This document shows positions 1 through 8,068 of a DNA stretch of 20,320 bases, one piece after another. Positions within the stretch are counted from its first letter, which is position 1. The number at the start of each line of letters is the position of its first letter. Origin of the DNA: Methanobacterium_C sp963845285 (GTDB lineage: Archaea; Methanobacteriota; Methanobacteria; Methanobacteriales; Methanobacteriaceae). The stretch spans positions 1-20,320 of the forward strand of contig CAWJRO010000030.1 of assembly GCA_963845285.1 (NCBI GenBank), in the 5' to 3' direction. The notes under the pieces are model-generated. The model did no database searches and was not told the origin of the DNA. It was given only the letters and a program-made list of their open reading frames with translations. The position numbers were made by a program, and so were the translations under genes.

Positions 1-91
1 AACTTGTTCATGATATTAAACTTGAATAAACTTTTAATGAGTGGTTTACTGCTACTTTAAATTTTTTGATACTTTTTGGAGGTGCATATGT

Positions 92-1189
92 ATGAAAACT
101 ACGGTTAGCGTAATAAAAGCAGATGTTGGTAGCGTTGCAGGACACGCAGTGACTCACGGAGCCCTGCTTAAAAAATGTGATGAAATACTTGCAAAAGCAA
201 AGGAAGAAGAACTTCTAACGGACTATTATATTACAAACTGCGGAGATGACATAGATCTTATAATGACTCACAAAAATGGTGAGGAAAACGAGGAAGTCCA
301 TGAACTTGCATTTAATGCATTTATGGAAGCTACAAAAGTTGCAAAAAGCCTTAAACTCTACGGTGCAGGTCAGGATATGTTATCAGATACCTTCTCAGGT
401 AACATAAAAGGAATGGGACCAGGATGTGCAGAGATGGAATTCAAAGAAAGGCCATCCGACCCAGTATTTGTTTTCTGCTGCGATAAAACAGAACCTGGTG
501 CATTCAACCTCCCAATTTTTAAGATGTTTGCAGACCCATTCAACACAGCAGGACTTGTAATTGACCCATCACTCCACGGAGGATATGATTTCGAAATATT
601 TGACGTTATTGAACACAGAAAGGTCACAATGTCATGTCCAGACGAGATGTACGATGCCCTTGCACTTTTAGGTTCAATAGGAAGGTACATTATAAAACAC
701 GTTACAAGAAGGAGCGACGGTGAAATAGCAGCTTCTATAAGCACAGAACGATTAAATCTTATGGCAGGAAAATACATAGGAAAAGACGACCCTGTTGCTA
801 TTGTAAGGTCTCAGTCAGGTTTCCCAGCAGCTGGAGAAGTTGTTGAGCCATTTGCATTCCCACACCTTGTAGGTGGATGGATGAGGGGTTCACACAACGG
901 TCCATTAATGCCAGTTTCTCAGGCACAGGCTCACCCTGTAAGGTTTGATGGCCCACCACGGATAATATCCTTAGGTTTCCAGGTTTCAGATGCAAAACTC
1001 ATTGGTCCATTGGATATGTTTGACGACCCTGCATTTGACAATTCAAGGAAAACCGCATCGAATGTAGCAGATTACATGAGAAGACACGGTCCATTCGAGC
1101 CACATCGATTACCAGCTGACGAGATGGAATACACCAGTCTCCCAGGGGTACTTGAAAAACTCGAAGACAGATTTGAAGATATGGATTAG
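92..1189 (+). CDS. fbp: Fructose-1,6-bisphosphate aldolase/phosphatase (archaeal bifunctional, class V FBPase)
   Basis: The enzyme condenses dihydroxyacetone phosphate and glyceraldehyde 3-phosphate and then dephosphorylates the product to fructose 6-phosphate, making gluconeogenesis one-way in the cytoplasm. The protein is 365 aa, normal for the family. Visible family residues are the metal ligands Asp11, His18, Asp52 and Asp53, the YGAGQ segment at 90-94, and Tyr228-x-x-Lys231-Asp232, where the lysine is the Schiff-base aldolase residue. The open frame extends upstream to 41, but the ATG at 92 follows a good Shine-Dalgarno (GGAGGTG at 79-84 region) and gives the family N-terminus MKTTVSVIKADVG, so I start there. 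It appears monocistronic, followed by a long T-rich spacer. Codon use is richer in GC than its surroundings, fitting a highly expressed gene. The call is secure. Confidence 0.96.
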   Translation: MKTTVSVIKADVGSVAGHAVTHGALLKKCDEILAKAKEEELLTDYYITNCGDDIDLIMTHKNGEENEEVHELAFNAFMEATKVAKSLKLYGAGQDMLSDTFSGNIKGMGPGCAEMEFKERPSDPVFVFCCDKTEPGAFNLPIFKMFADPFNTAGLVIDPSLHGGYDFEIFDVIEHRKVTMSCPDEMYDALALLGSIGRYIIKHVTRRSDGEIAASISTERLNLMAGKYIGKDDPVAIVRSQSGFPAAGEVVEPFAFPHLVGGWMRGSHNGPLMPVSQAQAHPVRFDGPPRIISLGFQVSDAKLIGPLDMFDDPAFDNSRKTASNVADYMRRHGPFEPHRLPADEMEYTSLPGVLEKLEDRFEDMD

Positions 1190-1215
1190 GTTTTAAACCT
1201 AAATTTTTTATCTTT

Positions 1216-1289
1216 ATATCTTTTTTATATCTTTTTTATATCTTTTTTAGTTCTTTTTTAATAGTTCTATTTTTAATAGTTCTATTTTT
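1216..1289 (+). terminator. Iterated oligo-T terminator region (11-bp x3, then 15-bp x2 repeats)
   Basis: ATATCTTTTTT occurs three times head to tail (1216-1226, 1227-1237, 1238-1248), then AATAGTTCTATTTTT occurs twice (1260-1274, 1275-1289). Each unit carries a T5-T6 run, which is the known archaeal intrinsic termination signal, and they begin within 30 bases of the fbp stop. The terminator role is inferred from position and composition. Confidence 0.6.
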
Positions 1290-1450
1290 AATTTTATTTT
1301 CTTTATTTATTTTTGCTATTATGTGTTCATTTCAATTTAAAAATAAATTCTAGTAAAATTTAAGGGGTTAATTTAGTTTTTAAATAAATATAGATGTTTA
1401 ACAGTTTAAAATACAGTTTAAAATTTGAAAACTATTTTTGAATATTCCAA

Positions 1451-1510
1451 TTATTCTAGTTTCCAGTTATTCTAGTTTCCAGTTATTTTAGTTTCCAGTT
1501 ATTCTAGTTT
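1451..1510. repeat. 16-bp tandem repeat, 3.75 copies
   Basis: TTATTCTAGTTTCCAG is repeated at 1451-1466, 1467-1482 and 1483-1498 (one C-to-T change), followed by a partial copy to 1510. It sits just past the stop codon of the minus-strand DUF434 gene. It may aid termination of that gene or simply be a slippage-generated microsatellite. Confidence 0.85.
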
Positions 1511-1523
1511 TAAATGTTGTTAG

Positions 1524-2252
1524 TTATTTTTTTGAATTTTTGAATTTTTCGTCTTTTTTCAGTTTTTTTAACTTACACAGCTCACTTGGTATGTCAAGGA
1601 CATTTTTCACTTTATCAATTATAGCGCCGTCGCTTGTTGCAATGATATAGGTACTGTCACTATTATTGCCACTAGCATTTGATAAATTTTTAAGTTCAAA
1701 ATCCACATTTTTTGATGTAACTGCACATCCATTAACTCCATGGGCTTTTATAATTCTGTTTGTGAGCTTTGCAAGCTCCCCGCTTCGACTTACAGGGCTG
1801 TCATAAAAAAATTTTACAAATAAAGGTTTGTAAAACTTTAAAAGAAATATTATTTGATTTAAAGCAATTTCTGTCCATTCATTATATTTATATTTCCCAA
1901 AAACAGCATTAACATCTCTTAAAACACCATCATCGCACACAACAACGGATCTTTCGTTATTTGAGCATATACTTTCAACAGTTATAAGGACGTTGTAACC
2001 GTCTACAAAAAGAGTTTTACCCTTTATAAAAGTGATATCAACAATTTTACCCTTTCTTGCCAGGGACTTTTCCCTGGAAAAAACAGTTCTTACCAAATAA
2101 TTTTTCTGTCTTTTATTGAGGACGTATCTGTTTGCAACAAATTTCAGGGCACCTTTTTTTCTGTAGCCACGGTCGAGAAGAAACCGGAGGTCGGATGTTG
2201 CACTTTTGATCTGGCCTTTTTCAAGGTCTTTATCTAAATTTTGGGGCTTCAT
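1524..2252 (-). CDS. DUF434-family protein, possible PIN-like nuclease fold
   Basis: A 242-aa soluble protein resembling the archaeal DUF434 family. The N-terminal part (about 20-75) has the characteristic stretch DLRFLLDRGYRKKGALKFV and then a basic segment (RQKNYLVRTVFSREKS). From about 80 onwards an acidic, nuclease-like pattern appears: TLFVDGYNVLITVES, VVCDDGVLRDV, FFYDSPVSRSGEL and IIATSDGAIIDK. The spaced Asp residues at strand ends (VDGYN, YDSP, TSDG) look like a PIN/NYN-type metal site, which is my inference, not an established activity. The tail is lysine-rich. No Shine-Dalgarno is evident upstream of the ATG. The gene stands alone and convergent with fbp. The family call is fairly sure and the function unknown. 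Confidence 0.85.
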   Translation of the reverse strand: MKPQNLDKDLEKGQIKSATSDLRFLLDRGYRKKGALKFVANRYVLNKRQKNYLVRTVFSREKSLARKGKIVDITFIKGKTLFVDGYNVLITVESICSNNERSVVVCDDGVLRDVNAVFGKYKYNEWTEIALNQIIFLLKFYKPLFVKFFYDSPVSRSGELAKLTNRIIKAHGVNGCAVTSKNVDFELKNLSNASGNNSDSTYIIATSDGAIIDKVKNVLDIPSELCKLKKLKKDEKFKNSKK

Positions 2253-2391
2253 TTGTTTAATGTAACTTTTTAGAATAAGTTTAGAGTAAAAATAACATTT
2301 AATAACATTTTTTTCAAAATAAAATTTGATATAAAATCTCTTAATTTATCTCCTAATTCTTCTTTTAATTTCCAGATCTTTTGATCATGGA

Positions 2392-3048
2392 TCAACCTCT
2401 TCGTTTGGCCACCAGAATTAAAACCCTATCTGAAGCATCTTCTGCTCGGTCCACAATGTTTCCAAGTCTTAATGTTGTTTCTTTAAGTTCCATTAACCTT
2501 AAAATACCAAATTCTTGGTTTCTGTAAGATTCGTATAATCCTCTTATTATTCTTCTTTCTATTTTATCAGAAACGTCTTCCATCCTTTCTATTGCATGCG
2601 CTTTTCTTATTGCATCCCTAAGATCAATATCTAAAGCTTCAATACAGTCTTTTAATGCCCATGCTGCATTACAAACAGATTCTGTAAATTCTGTAAAATC
2701 GTCCTCAAATTTTTCAGGAAACTCTATTCTACTTAAAGATATACCGTATGCAGTTTCTTCGGTCATATCTGCAACATTATCAACCTGTTCAGCCAGGAGT
2801 ATTCTATCTTCACGGTCAAATGGTAAAAACGCTCCGTTATAAAATTCTAGTTCCATCTGTCGCCGGACATCATCGGCAGAATGTTCGAGTTGTGATATCT
2901 CTTCCACCATTTTGTCCAGGGTTTCATAATCGTTCCTGTAAAAAGATTCCATCAAATCATTGAGTTTATGAACACATTCATAAACCAGTTCAACATGTTC
3001 TTTTGAATGTTTTTCAACTTTGGACTCTTTTTTAAACAATTTTTTCAT
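2392..3048 (-). CDS. DUF47 / TIGR00153 PhoU-like protein
   Basis: A 218-aa all-helical protein of the DUF47 family, distant relatives of PhoU. Members usually accompany PiT-type phosphate transporters and are thought to modulate phosphate uptake by binding metal clusters. Seen here are the typical N-terminal helix with HSKEHVELVYECVHKLNDLM, the acidic metal-binding-like segment ISQLEHSADDVRRQME (about 50-66), FDREDRILLAEQVDNVADMTE (about 78-98), and the C-terminal NIVDRAEDASDRVLIL. Length is normal for the family. The start is supported by GGGAT a few bases upstream. Unlike the usual arrangement, no phosphate transporter gene lies next to it in this window: neighbours are DUF434 and DUF357 genes, both on the same strand but well spaced. 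Confidence 0.88.
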   Translation of the reverse strand: MKKLFKKESKVEKHSKEHVELVYECVHKLNDLMESFYRNDYETLDKMVEEISQLEHSADDVRRQMELEFYNGAFLPFDREDRILLAEQVDNVADMTEETAYGISLSRIEFPEKFEDDFTEFTESVCNAAWALKDCIEALDIDLRDAIRKAHAIERMEDVSDKIERRIIRGLYESYRNQEFGILRLMELKETTLRLGNIVDRAEDASDRVLILVAKRRG

Positions 3049-3154
3049 TTTAATCCCTTTAAAACTATTACTTTAATCATTTGGTAAAGAATTTAGGGAA
3101 TTGAGATAAAGTTAAAACCATGGTTTGGTTTCCATCTTTTTTACATTTGTGTTA

Positions 3155-3388
3155 TTATATTAACCCATGAATTAAGCGTACCGCATCCAAAAGTCCGTGA
3201 GCATATGTTATACACCCAAATGCAGTCATTTTATCCTTTTTTTCCAGATAATAATTCGTGTCTTCTGCGTAGTTTTTGGACATTTCCACTACAGTTTCCT
3301 CTTTGCCAAGAAGTTTTATTGATTCTATTTCTTTTATATTTTTTGCAAAGAGTCCAATGTCTTTTATAATCCGTTCATTGTCGTTCAT
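3155..3388 (-). CDS. DUF357-family small protein
   Basis: A 77-aa helical protein of the archaeal DUF357 family. The hallmark C-terminal half reads YYLEKKDKMTAFGCITYAHG followed by LLDAVRLI, and the N-terminal half is charged and helical (about residues 1-40). Family function is unknown; the small four-helix-like fold suggests a binding or adaptor role. The frame can be extended three codons to a GTG at 3397, but the ATG at 3388 is preferred because GTGAT lies at suitable distance before it and ATG is the stronger start. It is followed about 107 bases on by the DUF47 gene on the same strand. Confidence 0.85.
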   Translation of the reverse strand: MNDNERIIKDIGLFAKNIKEIESIKLLGKEETVVEMSKNYAEDTNYYLEKKDKMTAFGCITYAHGLLDAVRLIHGLI

Positions 3389-3462
3389 TTTAATCACTTT
3401 ATTCTCTTTAACTCTTTAAATATAAGGTTTAAGCTTTTAATTAGCTTGCCATCCTCTTTTTA

Positions 3463-3494
3463 TTGGCTGGTACCACTTGTATATTACCTACCAA
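3463..3494. promoter_or_regulatory. Imperfect inverted repeat upstream of the DUF357 gene
   Basis: TTGGCTGGTA (3463-3472) and TACCTACCAA (3485-3494) form arms matching at 8 of 10 positions around a 12-base spacer. The site lies about 75-105 bases upstream of the DUF357 start, in the gap after the archaetidylinositol phosphate synthase gene. It could be an operator or a weak hairpin. No function is established. Confidence 0.35.
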
Positions 3495-3558
3495 AAATAA
3501 TGTTATATCTTAGAAAAATGAAATATCAAATGGGTATAATTAAAATAAAAATAAGAAA

Positions 3559-4146
3559 TTAAGTATCTTTCAACTCTTTCCAGGAGTGGTAAACTCTTTG
3601 GAATACAGTTATGTAACCCAAAACCATCACTATGACCACAGCTATTCCAAGGAAATTTAAATCAAATACTTTAAAGCTGAAGAAGTAACTTAAAAATGCT
3701 CCTGCCATAATGATAACCAGACGCTCGGCACGTTCTGCAATTCCAACGTTGCATTTTATACCTTCTGATTCGGCCCGAGCCCTCACATAACTTACAGTAA
3801 GTGACGCGTGCAGAGCCAGAATACCGTAAATCCAATTTACAAAACCGCCATATATTATACCAATGATAATGAATGCATCTGCAAATCTGTCAGATGTGGA
3901 ATCCAGGATACCGCCAAATTTGGTGGTTGAATTATGGTTTCTTGCAACAGCACCATCTATCATATCCACAAAGCCGCCAATAGCTATAAATATTCCTCCT
4001 AAAAGCATGTCTCCTCTTGTAAACATGTAAGCAGCCAGTAAACTTACAAAGAGACCAAGTATGGTCAGAATATTGGGATTTATATGGATTTTTTCTGCAA
4101 TAGGGTCTAAGAATGTTTTAACTTGCGGTCGCAGTCTGTTAAGCAT
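3559..4146 (-). CDS. CDP-alcohol phosphatidyltransferase, probably archaetidylinositol phosphate synthase
   Basis: An integral membrane enzyme of 195 aa that would transfer an alcohol phosphate, probably inositol 1-phosphate, onto CDP-archaeol to build archaeal inositol phospholipid head groups. The complete CDP-alcohol transferase signature is present: Asp61, Asp64-Gly65, Ala68-Arg69, Gly78, Asp82 and Asp86, the four acidic residues being the metal site. Around it are hydrophobic segments at about 25-45, 47-62, 90-118 and 145-183. The N-terminus MLNRLRPQVKTFLDPIAEKI and the adjacency to a divergent sua5 resemble what I recall for the characterised Methanothermobacter enzyme. Specificity for inositol phosphate over serine or glycerol is inferred from that resemblance. 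The start lies about 27 bases from a TATA box centre, suggesting a leaderless transcript. Confidence 0.88.
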   Translation of the reverse strand: MLNRLRPQVKTFLDPIAEKIHINPNILTILGLFVSLLAAYMFTRGDMLLGGIFIAIGGFVDMIDGAVARNHNSTTKFGGILDSTSDRFADAFIIIGIIYGGFVNWIYGILALHASLTVSYVRARAESEGIKCNVGIAERAERLVIIMAGAFLSYFFSFKVFDLNFLGIAVVIVMVLGYITVFQRVYHSWKELKDT

Positions 4147-4167
4147 AACCCTAATTTAGTTTTTCCA

Positions 4168-4178
4168 CGCATATATAG
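4168..4178. promoter_or_regulatory. Near-symmetric TATA box between the lipid synthase gene and sua5
   Basis: GCATATATAG sits in the 56-base divergent gap. On the minus strand it is preceded by an A-rich BRE-like stretch and its centre is about 27 bases from the ATG at 4146, which would give a leaderless transcript. On the plus strand the same spacing falls at about 4200, past the sua5 Shine-Dalgarno, so sua5 more likely uses an upstream element such as TAATTTAG near 4152-4159. Confidence 0.5.
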
Positions 4179-4202
4179 TTTGAATATCAAAAGGATGATT
4201 AA

Positions 4203-4802
4203 ATGAAGATCGTTAAAATAAATTCAAAAGAACCTGAAAATGAAAAAATGGAACTTGCAAAGAAAGTTCTAAAAAATGGTGGTATCATTGTTTATCCAAC
4301 AGATACAGTTTACGGTATTGGAGCCAATATATTTGATGAAAAAGCCGTTCAAAAGGTTTATTCAGCAAAAAAAAGGCCTCAAACCAAACCCCTATCAATA
4401 TGTCTCTCAAGAATTGAGGATATAAAAGAAGTTGCTTGTATTGATAGGGATACAGAGAAAATTGTAAGTAAAATACTTCCAGGCCCATTCACACTGATTT
4501 TAAATAAAAAAGAGGGAATATCATCGTTATTAACTGCCGGAAAAGATAAAATTGGCGTTAGAATTCCTGACAGCAATATATGTAAAGAACTTTCAAAAGA
4601 GTTTCCCATAACAACCACAAGTGCCAATATATCTGGTATGAAAGTTCCAGAATCTGCAGTTGGTGTTTTAAAGCAGCTTGGAGATTCTATAGATCTGATC
4701 TTGGATGCAGGAGTTTTTGAACATGCAGTTCCATCCACAGTGATTGATATGACGGTATTTCCACCCAAAATTCTTAGAAAAGGCTCTAAAAACAGTTTTT
4801 AA
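4203..4802 (+). CDS. sua5: L-threonylcarbamoyladenylate synthase (Sua5/YciO/YrdC family)
   Basis: It makes threonylcarbamoyl-AMP from threonine, bicarbonate and ATP, the first step of t6A formation at position 37 of ANN-decoding tRNAs; the product is used by the KEOPS complex. The 199-aa protein is essentially one YrdC domain: the signature GGIIVYPTDTVYGIGANIFD (about 28-47), SAKKRPQTKPLSICL (about 58-72), the PGPFTLIL segment, GKDKIGVRIP, and the TTTSANISG nucleotide-binding stretch (about 138-146). The separate C-terminal Sua5 domain of longer homologues is absent, so it is a YrdC-length enzyme. An AGGATGATT Shine-Dalgarno ends three bases before the ATG. Divergent from the CDP-alcohol transferase gene. 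Confidence 0.93.
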   Translation: MKIVKINSKEPENEKMELAKKVLKNGGIIVYPTDTVYGIGANIFDEKAVQKVYSAKKRPQTKPLSICLSRIEDIKEVACIDRDTEKIVSKILPGPFTLILNKKEGISSLLTAGKDKIGVRIPDSNICKELSKEFPITTTSANISGMKVPESAVGVLKQLGDSIDLILDAGVFEHAVPSTVIDMTVFPPKILRKGSKNSF

Positions 4803-4979
4803 TGAACTTTTTAAGTAAGGAAATTTCAGGTCTTAATTATTTTTTTTGAAAAATTAGAGAAATTAAGAAAAAGAGGAAAAAAGAATTTTAAGATTTTAAT
4901 AAGGTTTTAATTAATCTTTCAGTTAATTATTTTTTAGTTAACTATCTCTAATCTTATTTTAAACCTTTTTAAAATCTTA

Positions 4980-6428
4980 TTAAGGTATCTGACTTTCGAG
5001 GGTCTGATACCATCCTCTACCTGTTCCACCCTTAAATTTAGGTATAACAAAGCTTCTCAGGATTGTTTCAGCCATTACCTTGAACATGTACTTGTGTTTT
5101 AAGAGATATTTAGGTCGGGTATAAAATTTAAAGTAAGCCTTTGCCAACTTGTTCTCAACGAACTTTTTGCTCAACCCAATATCCTCATATTTTATAACAG
5201 ATTTAAGAACTGTGTATTTATCCCAGTTCTCAGTATCTATCAGATTTTTCTCTTTTAACTGTTGATATATGGCTGTACCTGGAAATGGAGTCAATATGGA
5301 GTACTGGCTGTAGTCAGCATCCAGTTTCATCGAGAAATCTATGGTCTGATCTATCTCTTCAGCTGTTTCTCCAGGAAATCCCAGGATGAACGATGTTAAA
5401 ACATTTAAACCCGCACTTTTTGCTGCTTTAACTGCATCTTCGGCCTGTTTTAATGTTATGCCTTTTTTCATGAGGTCTAAAACACGCTGTGAACCTGATT
5501 CTACACCGTAATAAAGAGTGTTCATACCAGAACTTTTTAGATTAGATAATAAATCTTTGTTTACCATATCCACCCTTGATGATGCCACGTAGTTGACATC
5601 CAGTCCCCTTGATTTTATTTCGTTAGCTATTGAATTAGCCCTCCTTTTATTCATCATAAATGTATCATCAAGGAATGCTATGTTTTTAATTTTGTATTTG
5701 GAGATCAGTTCTTCTACCTCATCAACAACGTTTTCTGGGCTTCTTGACCTGAACTTTTTGCCCATTATCAGGGAAGAAGAGCAGTACCCGCAATTGTAAA
5801 CACATCCTCTGCTGGTTATCATGTCACCTTCCTGATCTTTTGATACTCCATAAGCATCAAATGGAACCAGATGCCTTGCAGGAAATGGTAATGAGTCCAG
5901 ATCATGTATCAACGGTCTGGGTTCTGTTGCTCTAATTTTGCTCTTCCCATTAATTCCATTTTCAATGTCCCTGTAAACTATGCCCTTAACATCAGAGAGT
6001 TTATCCCTCCCAAATCTATCATATTTCTCTGTTAAATCTACAACTGTCTCTTCTCCTTCACCAATTACAACAACATCAAGAGCTTCAGCTTTTTCAAGTG
6101 TTTCGGTGGGTCTGAAAGTTGTATGGGGTCCTCCGATCATGTTCAATGAGTTAGGAAGGGCTTTTTTTATATTTTCTGAATATTTAAGGGCTTTTTTTAT
6201 GTTGGATGTACTTGCTGTCAGTCCCACTATTTTAGGATTGAGTTTTGAGACCAATTTTGTGATATTTTCAACACCCATTTCCATAATATCATCGTCTAAT
6301 ATTTTAACTGACATTGAAGCTTTTTCAAGGGCTGCAGCCAGGTACATCAGGTTTAACGGAGGAACCTTAAGGCCTAAACCGTTTTTAACAGCATTTTCAT
6401 CACATGGATTTATTAGAACTACGTCCAT
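4980..6428 (-). CDS. B12-binding-type radical SAM protein
   Basis: A 482-aa enzyme with the layout of the cobalamin-dependent radical SAM class. Residues 1-140 form a Rossmann-like B12-binding domain (VVLINP, VPPLNLMYLAAALE, KIVGLTAST, MIGGPHTTF, VVIGEGEET) without the DxHxxG motif, as is common in this class. The radical SAM core follows, with Cys209-x3-Cys213-x2-Cys216 in TSRGCVYNCGYC, then IAFLDDTFM, YYGVESGSQRVL and TSFILGFPGET. The C-terminal tail from about 400 is basic and aromatic. It starts 29 bases inside the end of the upstream SPASM gene, with AGGAG 11 bases before its ATG, so the two are translationally coupled. Such enzymes often methylate or cyclise unactivated carbons in lipids, peptides or cofactors. 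The substrate is unknown; lipid and peptide tailoring are both possible. Confidence 0.9.
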   Translation of the reverse strand: MDVVLINPCDENAVKNGLGLKVPPLNLMYLAAALEKASMSVKILDDDIMEMGVENITKLVSKLNPKIVGLTASTSNIKKALKYSENIKKALPNSLNMIGGPHTTFRPTETLEKAEALDVVVIGEGEETVVDLTEKYDRFGRDKLSDVKGIVYRDIENGINGKSKIRATEPRPLIHDLDSLPFPARHLVPFDAYGVSKDQEGDMITSRGCVYNCGYCSSSLIMGKKFRSRSPENVVDEVEELISKYKIKNIAFLDDTFMMNKRRANSIANEIKSRGLDVNYVASSRVDMVNKDLLSNLKSSGMNTLYYGVESGSQRVLDLMKKGITLKQAEDAVKAAKSAGLNVLTSFILGFPGETAEEIDQTIDFSMKLDADYSQYSILTPFPGTAIYQQLKEKNLIDTENWDKYTVLKSVIKYEDIGLSKKFVENKLAKAYFKFYTRPKYLLKHKYMFKVMAETILRSFVIPKFKGGTGRGWYQTLESQIP

Positions 6429-8034
6429 ATTTCTTCACACTCCTGAAGTGTTTTGATTTTTCTGATTTGGAATGTTTCAAGTTTAAAATTAGTTCTCCAT
6501 GGGGGAGTTTTTGAGAGTTTTTGAGATCAACTTGAATTTTTTGCCATTCTTTCTCATTGTTTATACAACCTGGATCTGGGGCAAGAACATCGTGGAAATA
6601 ATTATATGCCCTGGCCCTACAGCCTCCACATACATTTTTAGACTCACATTCTCCACAGTGTCCATTGATCATATTTTTATCTCGGAGCTTATTTAAAATA
6701 ATACTATTTTTCCATGACTCTTCAAAGTCATCTTTAAGTAGGTTACCCACTTTAACGTCATTTTCATGTGGGAAAAAGACGCATGGATACATATCGCCGT
6801 TGGGTTCAATACTTACGTAAAATCTACCTGCTCCACAGCCACCTACAAATTCTGCAAGCTGCATAACGGCAGGATTGCTGTATTCCGGATTGTAAAAGTG
6901 TGTTGGAATCATTTTATGATCCTCTGAAGCAAGTTCTTCTGCAACCATAGCATATTGGGGCGCTGTTGATAAAATTTGCATATTTCCCTTACTATTTTCT
7001 TTATAAGCCATTTCAAGGAGTTTATACCTTTCCTGTGGTGAAATATCCATATTCTTGATTGATGCACCATTGCCCGTTGGTATGAAATTATATAGCATGA
7101 ACCAGTCAGTTCCCAGACTTCTTATAAAATCTATCATATCAGGGATTTCTTCTAAATTATATTCTGTAACTGTTGTTGCAACTTCTACGAATATATCTTC
7201 TTTTATACAATTTTTAACGGCTTCAACAGCTTTTTCCCAGGCACCGTTTACTCCTCGGAATGTGTCGTGTGTTGAAGGATCAAGACCATCTATACTTATC
7301 TGAACAAATTTTAGCCCAGCTTCTGCAAATTTTTTGCAGGTTTCAGGGTTTGAAAGAGTATAACCATTTGTTGCAATGGATGGAAACATACCCAGATCCT
7401 TTGCATGGCTTATGAATTCTAGGAGATTGGGATGTATGGTTGGTTCTCCTCCGGAGAATGCCACGGATGTCACACCAGCACGTGCCAAAATATCGAGGCC
7501 TTCCAGAATCTCTTCTCTATTTAATTCGTTTTCATCTTTTTTACCGGCTTTTTCGTAACAGTGGACACATTTCATATTGCAGGCTTTTGTGATGTTCCAT
7601 ACTACCTGGAAAGGTGCACCTGGAACAAATGGTTTTTTAACGCCAAACTGAGCTATCCCTTTAAGCACGCTTGTAAGTCCTTTGGCCCAATATTCTTTCT
7701 GCATTTGGGTTTTAAGTTCTTCTTCAGAAACACCAAAGCTTACAGCTCCTTTTTTAACCACGTAACCCACGAATTTAGATAAAAAGCGACATTTGCGGCA
7801 TGAGCTGTTCTTTAGATCTCCTTCTGTATCTAAATAAATTTTCAGGGAGGATTCAAGTCTGTTTGCTTCATCCTTTTCACAGTAAGTTAGGGTTCTACCG
7901 AGTAAAAATTTGGATACAGGATTGTCGACTATGTTTTCAAAAGTCTGTATCATACTTCCAAGATCGGGACTGTCTGCACCATTTGAGCGTTCCTCTTTTT
8001 TGCTGTCCGCATCAAATTCTGATTCACTTCCCAT
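6400..8034 (-). CDS. Radical SAM protein with SPASM domain
   Basis: A 544-aa enzyme. Residues 1-135 are a helical N-terminal extension with its own cysteines (Cys52, and CRKC at about 79-82). The radical SAM core begins at FQVVWNITKACNMKCVHCYE with Cys152-x3-Cys156-x2-Cys159, followed by VAFSGGEPTIHP and FVQISIDGLD. The C-terminal SPASM domain shows C-x12-G-x4-C (GCGAGRFYVSIEPNGDMYPC), then C-x2-C-x5-C-x2-C and a final Cys, enough for auxiliary 4Fe-4S clusters. SPASM enzymes modify peptides, proteins or small substrates and use the extra clusters for binding or electron flow. The frame opens at 8040, but the third-codon ATG at 8034 is six bases after GGAGGA while the first ATG directly abuts it. 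It lies 34 bases after the TetR stop and overlaps the next gene by 29 bases, so it is the middle of a three-gene operon. Confidence 0.9.
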   Translation of the reverse strand: MGSESEFDADSKKEERSNGADSPDLGSMIQTFENIVDNPVSKFLLGRTLTYCEKDEANRLESSLKIYLDTEGDLKNSSCRKCRFLSKFVGYVVKKGAVSFGVSEEELKTQMQKEYWAKGLTSVLKGIAQFGVKKPFVPGAPFQVVWNITKACNMKCVHCYEKAGKKDENELNREEILEGLDILARAGVTSVAFSGGEPTIHPNLLEFISHAKDLGMFPSIATNGYTLSNPETCKKFAEAGLKFVQISIDGLDPSTHDTFRGVNGAWEKAVEAVKNCIKEDIFVEVATTVTEYNLEEIPDMIDFIRSLGTDWFMLYNFIPTGNGASIKNMDISPQERYKLLEMAYKENSKGNMQILSTAPQYAMVAEELASEDHKMIPTHFYNPEYSNPAVMQLAEFVGGCGAGRFYVSIEPNGDMYPCVFFPHENDVKVGNLLKDDFEESWKNSIILNKLRDKNMINGHCGECESKNVCGGCRARAYNYFHDVLAPDPGCINNEKEWQKIQVDLKNSQKLPHGELILNLKHSKSEKSKHFRSVKKYGRSSNKSM

Positions 8035-8068
8035 TATCATTCCTCCTAACTGAGTTTTTCAGGAATTA

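Larger units (their letters stand above)
1190..1523. other. T-rich spacer after fbp with tandem repeats
   Basis: This 334-base gap lies between convergent genes (fbp on plus, the DUF434 gene on minus). I see no coding potential. The first 100 bases hold repeated oligo-T tracts that would serve as archaeal transcription terminators for fbp, and the last 70 bases hold a 16-bp tandem repeat. Confidence 0.8.

Noticed and set aside
370..777. 135-aa ORF antisense to fbp
   Set aside because: It is a shadow frame of a highly conserved gene, with no independent support.
1451..1510. CRISPR-like array
   Set aside because: The 16-bp units are directly tandem, without unique spacers, so this is a simple tandem repeat.
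5980..6456. 158-aa plus-strand ORF opposite the B12-type radical SAM gene
   Set aside because: It lies entirely antisense to clear radical SAM coding sequence, with Ser/Phe-rich shadow composition.
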